Origin: Terrabacter sp. Ter38
Lineage (GTDB): Bacteria > Actinomycetota > Actinomycetes > Actinomycetales > Dermatophilaceae
Reading direction: 5' to 3'
Length of the DNA stretch: 64,000 nucleotides
Assembly (NCBI RefSeq): GCF_024519435.1
Contig: NZ_JALJRZ010000011.1
Coordinates: 62,001-126,000, forward strand
Both the position numbers and the translations under genes were made by a program. The notes under the pieces are model-generated. The model ran no database searches, was not told where the DNA came from, and saw nothing but the letters and a program-made list of their open reading frames with translations. This document shows, piece after piece, positions 42,010 to 51,725 of this stretch. How positions within the stretch are numbered: position 1 is the first letter of the stretch; every line of letters begins with the position of its first letter.

Positions 42010-42990
42010 CTAGCGGGGCGGTGGGGGCTCCGCATGGATCCGGCGGCTCAGCCTCGAGTGCGACCGCGGTGCCGGCACCCGTGACCACACGGCGTCCTGG
42101 AGCGCGAGGGTGAGCCAGCCGGCGAGCGCCATGCCGACGATGTTGACGACGAGCTGGAGGCCGCTGCCGCGCACCTCGTCCCACGCCCCGAAGGCCAGCC
42201 CGAGCGCGACGTTGCCGGCCGCCGGGATTGTCGTCACCGAGATGAACACGCCACTGAGACCGCCGAGCTTGGCCGACGTCAGGGACAGCACGCCGGCGGC
42301 AGCGGCGAGGACGGCGACGATGAACGACCACTTGTCGGGCGAGTAGATGAAGTCGGTGGCCGGCCGGTCGCCGGAGATGTCGTCGAGGGTGATCCAGCCG
42401 AGGGCCCGACCGGCGAGACCGGCGAGGCACGTGACGGCGATGGCCACGACGAAGCCGACGACGAGCGCGCGGGCGGCGACCGCGAGCAGGAGCGGCCGTC
42501 GTCGCACGAGCGCTACGCCGAGGGCGGCGATCGCCCCGAACTCGGGACCGAGCACCATCGCCCCGATGACGAGGATCTGCGAGTCGAGGACGATCGCGAT
42601 GCCGGCGATGAGGGTGGCGAGCGACATGAAGGACAGGAAGGTCCAGTTCAGCTCGCTGTCGTCGTAGGAACGCTGGGCGACCTGGGCCCAGACGACGGCG
42701 TCGGCGCTGCTCCCGGGCGTCTCCTCGTCGGCCTCGAAGCCGGCGCGCGAGACCCATGTCGTGACCGGCTCGATCTGGAGGGTCCCACCCTGGTGGACCC
42801 CGAGATCCCGAAGCCGGTCGACGATGACGTTGGCCCCCTCCCGGGCGACGTCGGCGTGCACGACGTCGCCCGCCGGGCGTACGGCCGCGCCGCGCAGGAC
42901 GGACAGCGTGCTCACGGCGCTCGAGTCGGCAAGCACCGCGGTGACCTGCTCGGTCAGCTCGCTCGGGACGGTGACCGTCAGTCTCAGCAT
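42010..42990 (-). CDS. DUF389/TIGR00341-type membrane protein
   Basis: A 326-residue membrane protein with about seven to eight helices and a soluble N-terminal ferredoxin-like domain (residues 1-85). The [22 protein letters not shown] block and the later [23 protein letters not shown] block are typical of DUF389 proteins. Their activity is unknown; transport or sensing is suspected. On the minus strand CAGACT ends about seven bases before the start, a possible leaderless promoter. It is divergent from the arsR-type gene by 86 bp. Confidence 0.85.
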   Translation of the reverse strand: MLRLTVTVPSELTEQVTAVLADSSAVSTLSVLRGAAVRPAGDVVHADVAREGANVIVDRLRDLGVHQGGTLQIEPVTTWVSRAGFEADEETPGSSADAVVWAQVAQRSYDDSELNWTFLSFMSLATLIAGIAIVLDSQILVIGAMVLGPEFGAIAALGVALVRRRPLLLAVAARALVVGFVVAIAVTCLAGLAGRALGWITLDDISGDRPATDFIYSPDKWSFIVAVLAAAAGVLSLTSAKLGGLSGVFISVTTIPAAGNVALGLAFGAWDEVRGSGLQLVVNIVGMALAGWLTLALQDAVWSRVPAPRSHSRLSRRIHAEPPPPR

Positions 42991-43043
42991 GTCGGACAGT
43001 CTGCCGCCAGGTTGACGGCGGAGGGCACGTGCCACGACAGTGA

Positions 43044-43065
43044 CATCTGATCATCCGAACAGATG
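43044..43065. promoter_or_regulatory. ArsR operator candidate CATCTG-N10-CAGATG
   Basis: Perfect six-base inverted arms (43044-43049 and 43060-43065), 11 bp before the ATG at 43077. The size and place fit an ArsR/SmtB dyad that would block transcription until metal binds. Confidence 0.6.
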
Positions 43066-43076
43066 AGAGGGACGAC

Positions 43077-43460
43077 ATGAGCACCGTCACCGGCCTCGAC
43101 GGCTGCGCCGCACCGTGCGTGCACCCCGAGAAGGTCGCCCTGGCCACCGACAACGCGCCGGGCGTCGAGGAGCTCACGCGCGTCACGAGCGTCTTCAAGC
43201 TGCTCGGCGACCCGACCAGGGCCCGGCTGCTCTACGCACTCCTCGAGGCCGGCGAGCTCTGCGTCTGCGACCTCGCGGCCGCGACCGGCACCGCCGAGAC
43301 CACGGTCTCGCAGGCCCTGAGGCTGCTGCGCGCCTCGGCGGTCGTCACGGGTCGGCGCGAGGGCCGCAACATCTACTACCGGCTCTCCGACGCCCACGTC
43401 CGCCTGCTCCTCGACGTCACGCGTGAGCACGCCCTGCACGACGGCGAGCGCCACCGGTGA
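43077..43460 (+). CDS. ArsR/SmtB-family metal sensor
   Basis: A 127-residue winged-helix repressor. ELCVCDLAAATG is the Cys-x-Cys metal motif on helix alpha-3 as in ArsR/CadC/CmtR proteins, and TAETTVSQALRLLRAS is the recognition helix. N-terminal Cys (GLDGCAAPCVHPEK) could complete a Cd/Pb site as in CadC. It starts a GTGA-coupled operon with two cation exporters, which strongly suggests Cd, Zn or Pb as inducer. GAGAGGG before the ATG is the ribosome site. Confidence 0.93.
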   Translation: MSTVTGLDGCAAPCVHPEKVALATDNAPGVEELTRVTSVFKLLGDPTRARLLYALLEAGELCVCDLAAATGTAETTVSQALRLLRASAVVTGRREGRNIYYRLSDAHVRLLLDVTREHALHDGERHR

Positions 43461-44380
43461 GCCACGGGCACGGACACGGGCCGCCGCAGGGCGCCGCTGC
43501 GGTCCACGCCGGTGGACGCCACCGGTGGCGGCTCGCCGTCGCCTTCGGCCTCGTCGCGGCCTTCTTCTGCGTCGAGCTCGCGGCCGGCCTCGCGTCCGGC
43601 TCCCTCGCCCTCCTCTCTGACGCGGGCCACATGGCCGCCGACGTCGTGACCCTGGGCGCCGCACTCGTCGCCACGCGCATCGCGACGCGCACCGACACGA
43701 CCGGGCGACGCACGTTCGGCTCCTACCGTGCCGAGGTGTTCGCGTCCGGCCTCGCCGTGCTGCTCATGCTCGGCGTCTCCGTCTACATCGCCGTCGAGGC
43801 GCTCAGGCGCATCGGCTCGAGCCCCGAGATCGCCTCGGGCACCATGCTCGTCGTCGGTGCGATCGGTCTCCTCGTCAACGTCGTCGCCCTCCTCCTGCTG
43901 CGCGGTGGCGCCGGGGAGAGCCTCAACGTCCGAGGCGCCTACCTCGAGGTCGTCGCCGACACCGTCGGCTCGGTGGGCGTCATCGCGGCCGCGATCCTCG
44001 TCGGGGCGACCGGGAGCGCGTGGTGGGACACCGTCGTCGCGCTCGCCATCGCCGTCTTCGTCGCCGTGCGCGCCGTCGGCCTCGGGCGCGAGGTCGTGGC
44101 GGTCCTCGGCCAGCACGCCCCCACGGGGCTCGAGCCCACCGACCTGCTGTCGGCCCTCGGCGAGGTGCCGGGAGTCACCGAGGTGCACGACCTCCACGTC
44201 TGGACGCTGACGTCCGGCATGGACGTCGCGACCGCGCACCTCGTGACGACCCGTGCCGACGCGGCGCCGGAGGTGCTCGAGGCCGCGAGCGCCATGCTGC
44301 GCGACCGCTTCCACGTCGCGCACGCGACCCTCCAGGTCGAGACGACCGACCGGTCCGAGTGCCGTGGGGCCGACTGGTGA
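43457..44380 (+). CDS. CDF (cation diffusion facilitator) metal exporter
   Basis: A 307-residue CzcD/ZitB-like transporter: His-rich N-terminus (SHGHGHGPP), six membrane helices with metal ligands in LLSDAGHMAADV (helix 2, HxxxD) and LEVVADTVGSV (helix 5, DxxxD-like), and a cytoplasmic ferredoxin-fold tail (LHVWTLTSGMDVATAHLV). It exchanges Zn2+ or Cd2+ for protons. Coupled by GTGA overlaps to the sensor upstream and the second exporter downstream. Confidence 0.93.
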   Translation: MSHGHGHGPPQGAAAVHAGGRHRWRLAVAFGLVAAFFCVELAAGLASGSLALLSDAGHMAADVVTLGAALVATRIATRTDTTGRRTFGSYRAEVFASGLAVLLMLGVSVYIAVEALRRIGSSPEIASGTMLVVGAIGLLVNVVALLLLRGGAGESLNVRGAYLEVVADTVGSVGVIAAAILVGATGSAWWDTVVALAIAVFVAVRAVGLGREVVAVLGQHAPTGLEPTDLLSALGEVPGVTEVHDLHVWTLTSGMDVATAHLVTTRADAAPEVLEAASAMLRDRFHVAHATLQVETTDRSECRGADW

Positions 44381-45009
44381 GCACATCACCCCTTCCCGTC
44401 TTCTCACTCCTTCCGCCCTCGCGGCGGGCGGCGCTCGTGCGCCGGGCCCGGCTGCTGGCCGGCGCGTCGGTCGCGTACAACGTCGTCGAGGCCGTCGTCG
44501 CGATCGGCTCCGGTCGCATCGCCGGCTCCGCCGCGCTCGTCGGCTTCGGGCTCGACTCCACGGTCGAGGTGATGAGCGGGCTCGTCATCCTCTGGCAGTT
44601 CGGCCACCCCGTGCCGGAGGAGCGCGAGCACCTGGCCCGTCGCCTCATCGCCGTCTCCTTCTTCGCCCTGGCGGCCTACGTCACCGTCGAGTCGGTGCGC
44701 GCCGTCGTGACCCGCGAGCAGCCCGACACCTCGGTCGTCGGCATCGCGCTCGCCGCCCTGTCTCTCGTCGTCATGCCCCTGCTCTCGCGGTGGCAGCGAC
44801 GCACCGGCCGCGAGCTCGGGTCGGGGGCGGTCGTCGCCGACGGCACCCAGACGCTGCTCTGCACCTACCTCTCGGCCGTGCTCCTCGTCGGCCTGCTCGC
44901 CGATGCTCTCCTCGGCTGGTGGTGGCTCGATGCCGTCGCCGCGCTCGTCATCGCCGCTGTCGCGGTGCGCGAGGGACGCTCGAACTGGCGCGGCGACGCC
45001 TGCTGCTGA
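44377..45009 (+). CDS. second cation-efflux-type membrane protein
   Basis: A 210-residue protein with about six helices related to the CDF group but without the long cytoplasmic tail. SAALVGFGLDSTVEVMSG holds a DxxxE motif where CDF proteins have metal ligands, and GAVVADGTQTLLCTYLS a second site. Such short members resemble TMEM163-like transporters. It ends with Cys-Cys. GTG start overlaps the CDF stop, so it probably works with, or under the same signal as, the larger exporter. Confidence 0.85.
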   Translation: MSTSPLPVFSLLPPSRRAALVRRARLLAGASVAYNVVEAVVAIGSGRIAGSAALVGFGLDSTVEVMSGLVILWQFGHPVPEEREHLARRLIAVSFFALAAYVTVESVRAVVTREQPDTSVVGIALAALSLVVMPLLSRWQRRTGRELGSGAVVADGTQTLLCTYLSAVLLVGLLADALLGWWWLDAVAALVIAAVAVREGRSNWRGDACC

Positions 45010-45032
45010 CGCGCGGAACCACGGCATGCGTC

Positions 45033-45061
45033 TTGACGGCGGGTCCGGCGACCGACAGTGT
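45033..45061 (+). promoter_or_regulatory. promoter for the MFS gene at 45070
   Basis: TTGACG (45033-45038), a 17-bp spacer and CAGTGT (45056-45061), then eight bases to the GTG start. A good sigma-70-type promoter with a leaderless start. Confidence 0.6.
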
Positions 45062-45069
45062 GACCCACC

Positions 45070-46260
45070 GTGACACTTCGGGCCGAGTCCTCCCCCCTGC
45101 TGCGGGCACGCCTCGCCGCCGGCACCGCCTTCTTCGTCCAGGGCCTGCTCTTCATCTCGCTGACGACCCGCCTGCCGCAGGTGCAGGAGAAGTGGTCGCT
45201 CGACGAGCTCGCCGTCAGCGGCCTCCTCCTCATGGTCGTGCTGCTCGCGGGCGTCGGCTCGGTCATCGCCGAGGTCGTCTCGGCCCGCTCGTCGAGCGCC
45301 ATGGTCGTTCGCGTGGGGCTCGTCGTCGCGACGGTCGGCTTCGCGGTGCTGCTCGTCGCGCCGGCCTTCGGGGTCTTCGTCGCGGGCCTCGCGGCCTACG
45401 GGCTCGCCCTCGGGCTCGTCGACGCGTCGTCGAACATGCAGGCCGTCACCGTCGAGCACCTCTACCGCCGCCCCATCCTGCCCTCCTTCCACGCCTTCTG
45501 GACCGCCGGCGGCATCCTCGGGACCCTCGTCACCCTGGCGACGTCGGGCGTCGACCTCGGCCCGGCCCTGCTGCCGCTGCTCGTCCTCCCCGTCGCAGCC
45601 CTGGCCGCGCCCTACGTCCGTCGCGACCGCCCCGCCGAGACCGACGCGACCCTCGACGTGCCGTGGCGGCGGATCGCCCTCCTCGGGGTCGCGATGGTGC
45701 TCTTCTACATGGTCGACACCGCCGCCACGACGTGGGGACCGGTCTACCTCGACGGCACGCTCGACGCGCCGACGGGGCTCACCGCGCTCGCCACGCTCCC
45801 CTACCTCGTCGCGACGCTCCTCGCCCGCACTGTCGGGGACGGCCTCGTCGACCGCCATGGAGCGGTCTGGCTGCTCCGCATCAGCGGCGTCGTCGCCTCC
45901 CTGTCGCTCGCGGTCATCGTCTTCGCGCCGACCTGGGTCGTGGCCGTCGTCGGCTTCACGGTCCTCGGTGGCGCCGTCGCGACCATCGCGCCGCTCAGCT
46001 TCTCCGCCGCCGGCGCCATCGCAGGGGGCGATGCCGACACTGCCGGCGAACGCATCGACAAGACCGACCAGGTCGTCGCCCGCTTCAACCAGTTCAACTA
46101 CGTCGGCGCCCTGCTCGGCGCCGTGCTGACCGGCGCCGTCGGGTCGGACAACCTGCGCCTCGGCTTCGCCGTGCCGATGGTGCTGATCCTCGGGATCATC
46201 CCGCTCGCGACGCAGTTCGCGATCATCCGCCGTCGGGGCGTCCCGGCCGGCTCGAGCTGA
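45070..46260 (+). CDS. MFS transporter, 12 membrane segments
   Basis: A 396-residue MFS protein of the FucP/YbjJ-like group, with LYRRPILPSFHAFWTAGGILGTL in the middle and a WGPVYLDG block in helix 7, both typical of that group. Substrate unknown; sugar or drug transport is possible. GTG start with TTGACG-N17-CAGTGT just upstream. The last 38 bp overlap the 3-prime end of the convergent mocR-type gene. Confidence 0.83.
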   Translation: MTLRAESSPLLRARLAAGTAFFVQGLLFISLTTRLPQVQEKWSLDELAVSGLLLMVVLLAGVGSVIAEVVSARSSSAMVVRVGLVVATVGFAVLLVAPAFGVFVAGLAAYGLALGLVDASSNMQAVTVEHLYRRPILPSFHAFWTAGGILGTLVTLATSGVDLGPALLPLLVLPVAALAAPYVRRDRPAETDATLDVPWRRIALLGVAMVLFYMVDTAATTWGPVYLDGTLDAPTGLTALATLPYLVATLLARTVGDGLVDRHGAVWLLRISGVVASLSLAVIVFAPTWVVAVVGFTVLGGAVATIAPLSFSAAGAIAGGDADTAGERIDKTDQVVARFNQFNYVGALLGAVLTGAVGSDNLRLGFAVPMVLILGIIPLATQFAIIRRRGVPAGSS

Positions 46261-47689
46261 GGACGCCCCGCAGCACGGTGAGTGCCGGGCCGATGCCCGT
46301 CAGGGGTATGCCGCCGACGCCGAAGGCGAGCCCGTGGCGCGCCCGCTGCTCCAGGTGTCGCACCGACAGGGGTTCGACGAAGACGCCTGCGGCCAGCGCC
46401 TGCTCGGCGATCGCGACGTCGTCGAGGTCCGGGTCGCGCAGCAGGGCACACACGTGCAGGCCCGCCGCCGACGGGATGACCTCGAGCCACTCGCCGAGGC
46501 CCTCGGTGCTGTCGAGCGCCTCGAGCAGCGCATCCCGTCGCGCGCGGTAGACCTTCGTCGCGCGTTTGACGTGGGCCGCGTGGTGCCCCTCGGAGAGGAA
46601 GTCGGCGAGCGCGCCGTGGGTCACGGCGTCGCCGTCCCAGACGGTGACGCGCTTGGCCTCGCGCAGGGCCGGCGTGAGCGTGGCGGGGGCGATGGCGTAG
46701 CCGACCCGGAGACCCGGCAGCAGCGACTTGGAGAACGACCCGACGTAGACCACGCGCCCGTCGCGGTCGAGGCTCTGGAGCGGCTCGAGCGGACGGTCGG
46801 CGAACCGGAACTCGCTGTCGTAGTCGTCCTCCACGATGACCGCCTCGTGCCGGACCGCCCACTCCAGCAGGGCGACCCGGCGCGCCCGGGACATGGCCAC
46901 GCCGGTTGGGTGCTGGTGCGACGGGGTCACGTAGACGAGGCGGGCCGCGTCGGGCAGGGCGTCCACGACGATCCCCTCGCCGTCGACGGGCACCCCGCGG
47001 ACGACGGCACGGTGCGTCGCGAAGAGGTGTGCCGCGGCGGTGTAGCCGGGGTCCTCGACGGCGACGGTGTCACCGGGCTCGACGAGCACCCGCGCGACGA
47101 GGTCGAGCGCCTGCTGCGCGCCGGCCGTGGTCACCACGTCGGCGCCGGAGGCCACGACGGACCGGGACACCCCGGCATACCTCGCGATCTCGCCCTCGAG
47201 ACGGCTCCCACCGCGGTTCGCGCCCGGGTCGTCGTAGGTGCCGGCGGCCAGGCGGCCCCGGCGCAGTGTGCCGCTGACGAGCCGGCGCCACGTCGCGAGG
47301 GGGAAGAGCGAGTCGTCGGGCACCCCGACCGAGAAGTCGTGGACCGCCCCACCCGGGCCCGGCGCCGCCTCCGCGATGGTCGCCCACAGGGCCGTCGGCA
47401 CGACGGCCCCGGCGCGAGCGCGACGCCCGGCCTCGCCCCCGGGAGGCACGCACCCGCTCGCGACGAAGGTCCCGGCACCGCGACGGGTCTCGAGCAGCTC
47501 CTCGGCGAGGAGCCGGTCGTAGGCCGCCGTGACCGTGCCTCGCGAGACGCTGAGGCTCGTCGCGAGGTCGCGGGAGGCGGGCACGCGGTCACCCCCGGCC
47601 AGGCGGCCGTCGAGCACGGCGGCGCGCAGCTGGGCGTAGATCTGGGCGGTGAGGTCGCCCGAGCCGGCGAGGGAGACGTGCAGGTCCAT
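46223..47689 (-). CDS. MocR/PdxR-type GntR regulator
   Basis: A 488-residue fusion of a GntR helix-turn-helix (residues about 12-80: RVPASRDLATSLSVSRGTVTAAYDRL) with a fold-type-I aminotransferase-like domain (about 115-475). The PLP lysine is in GSFSKSLLPGLRVGY and the Asp in VIVEDDYDSEFRF. MocR proteins sense PLP or an amino compound and usually control a divergent gene, here an amino acid permease. The divergent region is full of ACTTC half-sites. The long C-terminus is complete. It overlaps the convergent MFS gene. Confidence 0.92.
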   Translation of the reverse strand: MDLHVSLAGSGDLTAQIYAQLRAAVLDGRLAGGDRVPASRDLATSLSVSRGTVTAAYDRLLAEELLETRRGAGTFVASGCVPPGGEAGRRARAGAVVPTALWATIAEAAPGPGGAVHDFSVGVPDDSLFPLATWRRLVSGTLRRGRLAAGTYDDPGANRGGSRLEGEIARYAGVSRSVVASGADVVTTAGAQQALDLVARVLVEPGDTVAVEDPGYTAAAHLFATHRAVVRGVPVDGEGIVVDALPDAARLVYVTPSHQHPTGVAMSRARRVALLEWAVRHEAVIVEDDYDSEFRFADRPLEPLQSLDRDGRVVYVGSFSKSLLPGLRVGYAIAPATLTPALREAKRVTVWDGDAVTHGALADFLSEGHHAAHVKRATKVYRARRDALLEALDSTEGLGEWLEVIPSAAGLHVCALLRDPDLDDVAIAEQALAAGVFVEPLSVRHLEQRARHGLAFGVGGIPLTGIGPALTVLRGVLSSSRPGRPDGG

Positions 47690-47723
47690 CTCGACAGTGT
47701 GGATTGGCTCAAACCATCTGGCA

Positions 47724-47761
47724 AGAAGTGGCACTTCTGACCGGTCCACTTCGGCGGAAGT
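47724..47761. promoter_or_regulatory. MocR operator array of four ACTTC half-sites
   Basis: AGAAGT-GGC-ACTTCT (47724-47738) and ACTTC-GGCG-GAAGT (47748-47761, ending at 47761) are two perfect inverted repeats; the forward ACTTC copies are 15 bp apart and so also form a direct repeat. They lie 35-72 bp before the regulator start and just before the permease start at 47770. Confidence 0.65.
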
Positions 47762-47769
47762 CTGGAGCC

Positions 47770-49122
47770 ATGGCGACGACCGCACGCATGACCCGGGCCA
47801 CCCCGACCACGACCGGGAGCACGCTCACCGTCGCGCAGGGCGCGGCCCTCTCGGTGGGCGCCGTGCTCGGCACGGGCGTCATCACCCTGCCCGCCCTCGC
47901 CGCCGAGGTGGCCGGTCCGGCGTCGCTGCTCGCGTGGGCGGCACTCGTGCTCCTGTCGGTGCCGCTCGCGAGCACGTTCGCCGCGCTGGGCGCCCGGCAC
48001 CCGGACGGCGGTGGCGTGTCGACGTACGTCCGTCGCGCTTTCGGGGATCGCGCGGCGGGCGCGGTCGGGTGGTGCTTCTACTTCGCCGTCCCCGTCGGGG
48101 CCCCGCCCGCCTCGATGATGGCCGGCGGCTACGTCGCAGACGTCGTGGGCGGGGGACGCACGACGACCGTCGTCGTGGCCGCCGCCCTGATCCTCGGCAC
48201 CGGCCTGATGAACCTCGCCGGGCTGCGCTTCTCCGGCCGCGTGCAGCTCGGCCTCGCGACCGTGCTCGCCCTGCTCATGACCGCGACGATGGCCGTCGCC
48301 CTGCCGCACGCGAGCACGGCGTCCCTGACGCCCTTCGCGCCGAACGGGTGGGCCGCCACCGGCACGGCGGCAGCCGTGCTCGTCTGGGGCTTCGCCGGGT
48401 GGGAGGCCGTCGCCTCGCTGGCCGGTGACTACCGCGACCCGCGCCGCGACGTGCCGCGTGCCACGGGGATCGCCGTCGCGGTCGTCGGGGTGCTGTACCT
48501 CGGGCTCGCGACGACGAGCGTCCTCGTGCTGGGCCCTGCGACGGGCCACAGCCTGGCGCCGCTCTCGGACCTCATGGCGATCGCCCTCGGCGAGCAGGCC
48601 CGCGTCGTGACCGCCGTCGTGGCGGTGCTGCTCACGGTCGGGGCGATGAACGCCTACTACGCCGGCGCCTCGCGGCTGGGCGCGGCGCTGGCCCGCGAGG
48701 GTGCGCTGCCGCGATGGCTGGCGCAGGGCGGCGAGACCGGGGAGGTTCCACGCCGCAGCATCGCCCTCGTCACGGCCGGCTCGATGCTCTCGCTCGTCCT
48801 CGCCGTCCTGCTCGACCTCGGCCTCACCCCGCTCATGCTGCTCACGACGGGCTGCTTCACGCTCGTCTACGTGCTCGGCACGGCCTCCGCCCTGCGCCTG
48901 CTGCCCCGCGGCACCCGGGGCTGGTGGACCGCGCTCGTCGCCCACGCGTCCGTCGTCGTGCTGCTCGTCGTCAACGGCGTCCACGCGCTTTGGGCGCTCG
49001 GGCTCGTCGTCCTCTCGCTCGCCTACCAGTCCCGGTCGCGTCGGTCCCGGTCGCGTCGGGCGCGTCGGTCCCGGTCGCACCGGTCGCACCGGTCGCCTCG
49101 GTCGCCTCGGTCGCCTCGGTAG
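47770..49122 (+). CDS. APC-type amino acid permease with Arg-Ser repeat tail
   Basis: A 450-residue permease with about 12 helices. [22 protein letters not shown] is the APC helix 1 signature, and [25 protein letters not shown] that of helix 6-7. It probably imports or exports an amino acid or amine under control of the divergent MocR regulator. The last 30 residues are an Arg/Ser repeat ([10 protein letters not shown], then [14 protein letters not shown]) encoded by a 9-bp DNA repeat (about 49028-49119); this tail is unlikely to be ancestral. Start ATG at 47770. Confidence 0.87.
   Translation: MATTARMTRATPTTTGSTLTVAQGAALSVGAVLGTGVITLPALAAEVAGPASLLAWAALVLLSVPLASTFAALGARHPDGGGVSTYVRRAFGDRAAGAVGWCFYFAVPVGAPPASMMAGGYVADVVGGGRTTTVVVAAALILGTGLMNLAGLRFSGRVQLGLATVLALLMTATMAVALPHASTASLTPFAPNGWAATGTAAAVLVWGFAGWEAVASLAGDYRDPRRDVPRATGIAVAVVGVLYLGLATTSVLVLGPATGHSLAPLSDLMAIALGEQARVVTAVVAVLLTVGAMNAYYAGASRLGAALAREGALPRWLAQGGETGEVPRRSIALVTAGSMLSLVLAVLLDLGLTPLMLLTTGCFTLVYVLGTASALRLLPRGTRGWWTALVAHASVVVLLVVNGVHALWALGLVVLSLAYQSRSRRSRSRRARRSRSHRSHRSPRSPRSPR
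49028..49119 (+). repeat. short tandem repeat encoding the Arg-Ser tail
   Basis: Repeats based on CGGTCGCCT / CGGTCGCAC / CGGTCCCGGTCGCGT fill the last 90 bases of the permease gene. They look like a recently expanded microsatellite. Confidence 0.75.
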
Positions 49123-49143
49123 GGCGCTCCCAGCGCCGACCCC

Positions 49144-49149
49144 TAGACT
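49144..49149 (+). promoter_or_regulatory. -10 box TAGACT for the second permease
   Basis: TAGACT ends eight bases before the GTG at 49158, with no ribosome site, which supports that GTG and a leaderless message. Confidence 0.5.
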
Positions 49150-49157
49150 TCGCCGCC

Positions 49158-51110
49158 GTGATCACACAGCGCGCGGAGCGCACACCCCTCATGCGGTGGT
49201 TCCTCGACGCCGAGGAGGCCGACCCGGGCGGCTACTACGAACGCGAGAACGAGGCCACGGCCCAGCACCACGTGCAGCCGTGGTGGCGCGTCATGTGCCT
49301 GACGGGTGTCGACTACTTCTCGACGCTGGGCTACCAGCCGGGCATCGCAGCCCTTGCCGCGGGCGCGCTGTCTCCCGTGGCGACGCTCGTCCTCGTGCTC
49401 ATCACGCTCTTCGGAGCCCTCCCGATGTACCGCCGTGTCGCGGCGGAGAGCCCGCACGGCGACGGGAGCCTCTCGATGCTCGAGCGCCTCCTGTCCTACT
49501 GGCCGAGCAAGATCCTCGTGCTCGCTCTCCTCGGCTTCGTCGCGACCGGATTCATCATCACGATCACCCTCTCCGCCGCCGACGCGAGCGCGCACCTCAT
49601 CGAGAACCCGTACCTCAAGTCGACCCTGACCGGCCGCCAGGTCGGGGTGACGCTGACGCTGCTCGTGTTCCTCGCCGGCATCTTCCTCAAGGGCTTCAAG
49701 GAGGCCATCGGGATCGCCGTCGTCCTCGTCGTGGCCTACCTCGGCCTGAGCTTCGTCGTCCTCGTGCGCGGCGCCGTCGAGATCGGCGACCACCCGACGG
49801 CGTTCAGCGACTGGATCACGGCGATGACCTCGGCCCACTCCGCGCCATTCGGGATCATCGGCGCATCCCTGCTCGTCTTCCCGGCCCTGGCGCTCGGGCT
49901 CTCCGGCTTCGAGACGGGGGTCGTCGTCATGCCGCTCGTCAAGGGCGACCCGACGGACACGCCGGAGAAGCCCGAGGGCCGCATCCGCAACGCCCGCAAG
50001 CTGCTGACGACCGCCGCCCTCATCATGAGCGTCCTGCTCATCGGCTCCTCGCTCGTCACCACCCTCCTCATCCCGGCCGACGCGTTCCAGCCGGGAGGGG
50101 GCGCCAACGGTCGCGCCCTGGCCTACCTCGCCCACGACCTGCTCGGAGAGGGCTTCGGCACGATCTACGACATCTCGACGATCGGCATCCTGTGGTTCGC
50201 CGGCGCCTCCGCCATGGCGGGTCTGCTCAACATCGTCCCGCGCTACCTGCCCCGCTACGGCATGGCGCCGGACTGGGCCCGGTCGACGCGGCCGCTCGTG
50301 CTCGTCCTGTCGTTCATCGCCGCCGTCGTGACGCTCGCCTTCGGCGCCAACGTCGACGAGCAGGCGGGGGCGTATGCCACCGGCGTGCTCGCGCTCATGA
50401 CGTCCGCCGCGATCGCCGTCTTCCTCACCGAGCTGCGGCGCGGCCACCGCGCCGCGGCCGCCTTCTTCGCCGTCGTCAGCGCGATCTTCGTCTACACGAT
50501 CACGATCACGATCGCGGAGCGCCCCGAGGGCCTCGTCATCGCCCTGATCTTCATCGCCCTCATCGTCGTCATCAGCGTCTGGTCGCGCATCGTGCGCTCG
50601 ACCGAGCTGCGCGTGCAGCGAGTCGTCTACGACGACAGCGCGCGGGCGATCCTCGACGACGCCGCGCTCGGTCCACAGCCGTTGCGGTTCATCGCCAACA
50701 AGATCAACGCCGGCGATCGCGACGAGTACCGCGCGAAGTCCCTCGACGTGCGCATGCACAACCACCTCAACGCCCGGCAGGGCGCGATCTTCCTCGAGGT
50801 GGCGATCAGCGACGCGAGCGACTTCGCGACGACCGTGCACGTGGGGTCGGCCGTCGTCGGCGGCCACTACATCCTGCGCGCGACGGGCCCCTCGGTGCCC
50901 AACGTCCTCGCTGCGGTCCTGCTCGACGTCCGCGACCGCGTCAGCAAGCCGCCGCACATCTACTTCGAGTGGAGCGAGAAGGCGCCGGGGCAGAACGTGC
51001 TGCGCTTCCTGCTCGCCGGCGAGGGCGACATCCCGCCGCTGACGCACGAGATCATCCGCCGCGCCGAGCCCGACGCCGACCGTCGCCCGCAGGTGCACGT
51101 CGGCGGCTGA
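49158..51110 (+). CDS. APC-superfamily permease, 650 aa
   Basis: A 650-residue APC-type membrane protein with about 12 helices ([19 protein letters not shown] in helix 1, [21 protein letters not shown] in helix 6) and a soluble C-terminal domain of about 140 residues ([15 protein letters not shown], then [21 protein letters not shown]). Actinobacterial proteins of this layout are annotated APC family permease; substrate unknown, potassium or amino acid. GTG 49158 is chosen because TAGACT lies eight bases upstream; an ATG at 49191 is the alternative. Follows the first permease by 35 bp. Confidence 0.82.
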   Translation: MITQRAERTPLMRWFLDAEEADPGGYYERENEATAQHHVQPWWRVMCLTGVDYFSTLGYQPGIAALAAGALSPVATLVLVLITLFGALPMYRRVAAESPHGDGSLSMLERLLSYWPSKILVLALLGFVATGFIITITLSAADASAHLIENPYLKSTLTGRQVGVTLTLLVFLAGIFLKGFKEAIGIAVVLVVAYLGLSFVVLVRGAVEIGDHPTAFSDWITAMTSAHSAPFGIIGASLLVFPALALGLSGFETGVVVMPLVKGDPTDTPEKPEGRIRNARKLLTTAALIMSVLLIGSSLVTTLLIPADAFQPGGGANGRALAYLAHDLLGEGFGTIYDISTIGILWFAGASAMAGLLNIVPRYLPRYGMAPDWARSTRPLVLVLSFIAAVVTLAFGANVDEQAGAYATGVLALMTSAAIAVFLTELRRGHRAAAAFFAVVSAIFVYTITITIAERPEGLVIALIFIALIVVISVWSRIVRSTELRVQRVVYDDSARAILDDAALGPQPLRFIANKINAGDRDEYRAKSLDVRMHNHLNARQGAIFLEVAISDASDFATTVHVGSAVVGGHYILRATGPSVPNVLAAVLLDVRDRVSKPPHIYFEWSEKAPGQNVLRFLLAGEGDIPPLTHEIIRRAEPDADRRPQVHVGG

Positions 51111-51127
51111 ACGGGCCCACGGCATAC

Positions 51128-51661
51128 CTAGGCGCGGTTGGCCCAGCGCTCCGGGGTGGTCCGGTAGACGCGCGACTCCCCCGCGTACCACTTCTCCATG
51201 ACCCCGAGGTCGTCGAGCCCGAGGCGGCGGCACACGGCCTGCGACGGTTCGTTCGTCGTGTGGGTCAGGGCGTAGACCTCGGGCAGCCCGCCGTCCAACC
51301 CGTGCTGGATCACCGCGGTCGCAGCCTCCGTCGCATAGCCGTGACCCCACGAGTCGGGGTGCAGGTGCCAGCCCACCTCGACCTCTCCGTCGTCGGCGTT
51401 CGGCAGGGTCAGCAGGATGACGGAGCCGGCGACGACCCCGGTCTCGCGGACCTCGACGGCCCAGAAGCCGAGCGGTGTCGTCTCGCTGCGCTCGAGGTAG
51501 CGGTCGATGCGGGCGCGCGCCTCGTCGAGATCCTTCATGAGGACCGGCTCGCCGTCTCCGAGCCACTTCACGACCTCGATGCGGCTCTGGATGTCGAGCA
51601 GGCGCTCGGCCTCGTCGTGCGACCAGGGACGGATGGTGAGGCGGGCGGTCTCGAGGCGCAT
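51128..51661 (-). CDS. GNAT-family N-acetyltransferase
   Basis: A 177-residue GNAT of the RimJ/RimL type: MRLETARLTIRPWSHDEAERL at the start, the acetyl-CoA loop GWHLHPDSWGHGYATEAATAVI (RxxGxG/A-like) and NEPSQAVCRRLGLDDLG. It acetylates an amine, perhaps a protein N-terminus or a small molecule. Start ATG at 51661, chosen over an upstream extension. The 231-bp divergent region to the RelA/SpoT-like gene holds the interleaved inverted repeats. Confidence 0.85.
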   Translation of the reverse strand: MRLETARLTIRPWSHDEAERLLDIQSRIEVVKWLGDGEPVLMKDLDEARARIDRYLERSETTPLGFWAVEVRETGVVAGSVILLTLPNADDGEVEVGWHLHPDSWGHGYATEAATAVIQHGLDGGLPEVYALTHTTNEPSQAVCRRLGLDDLGVMEKWYAGESRVYRTTPERWANRA

Positions 51662-51725
51662 GGCGACACGCTCGCACCTGCCTGCCCCGTCCGTCCACGC
51701 CATTCCCTGTGCACCGGGTCATCAC

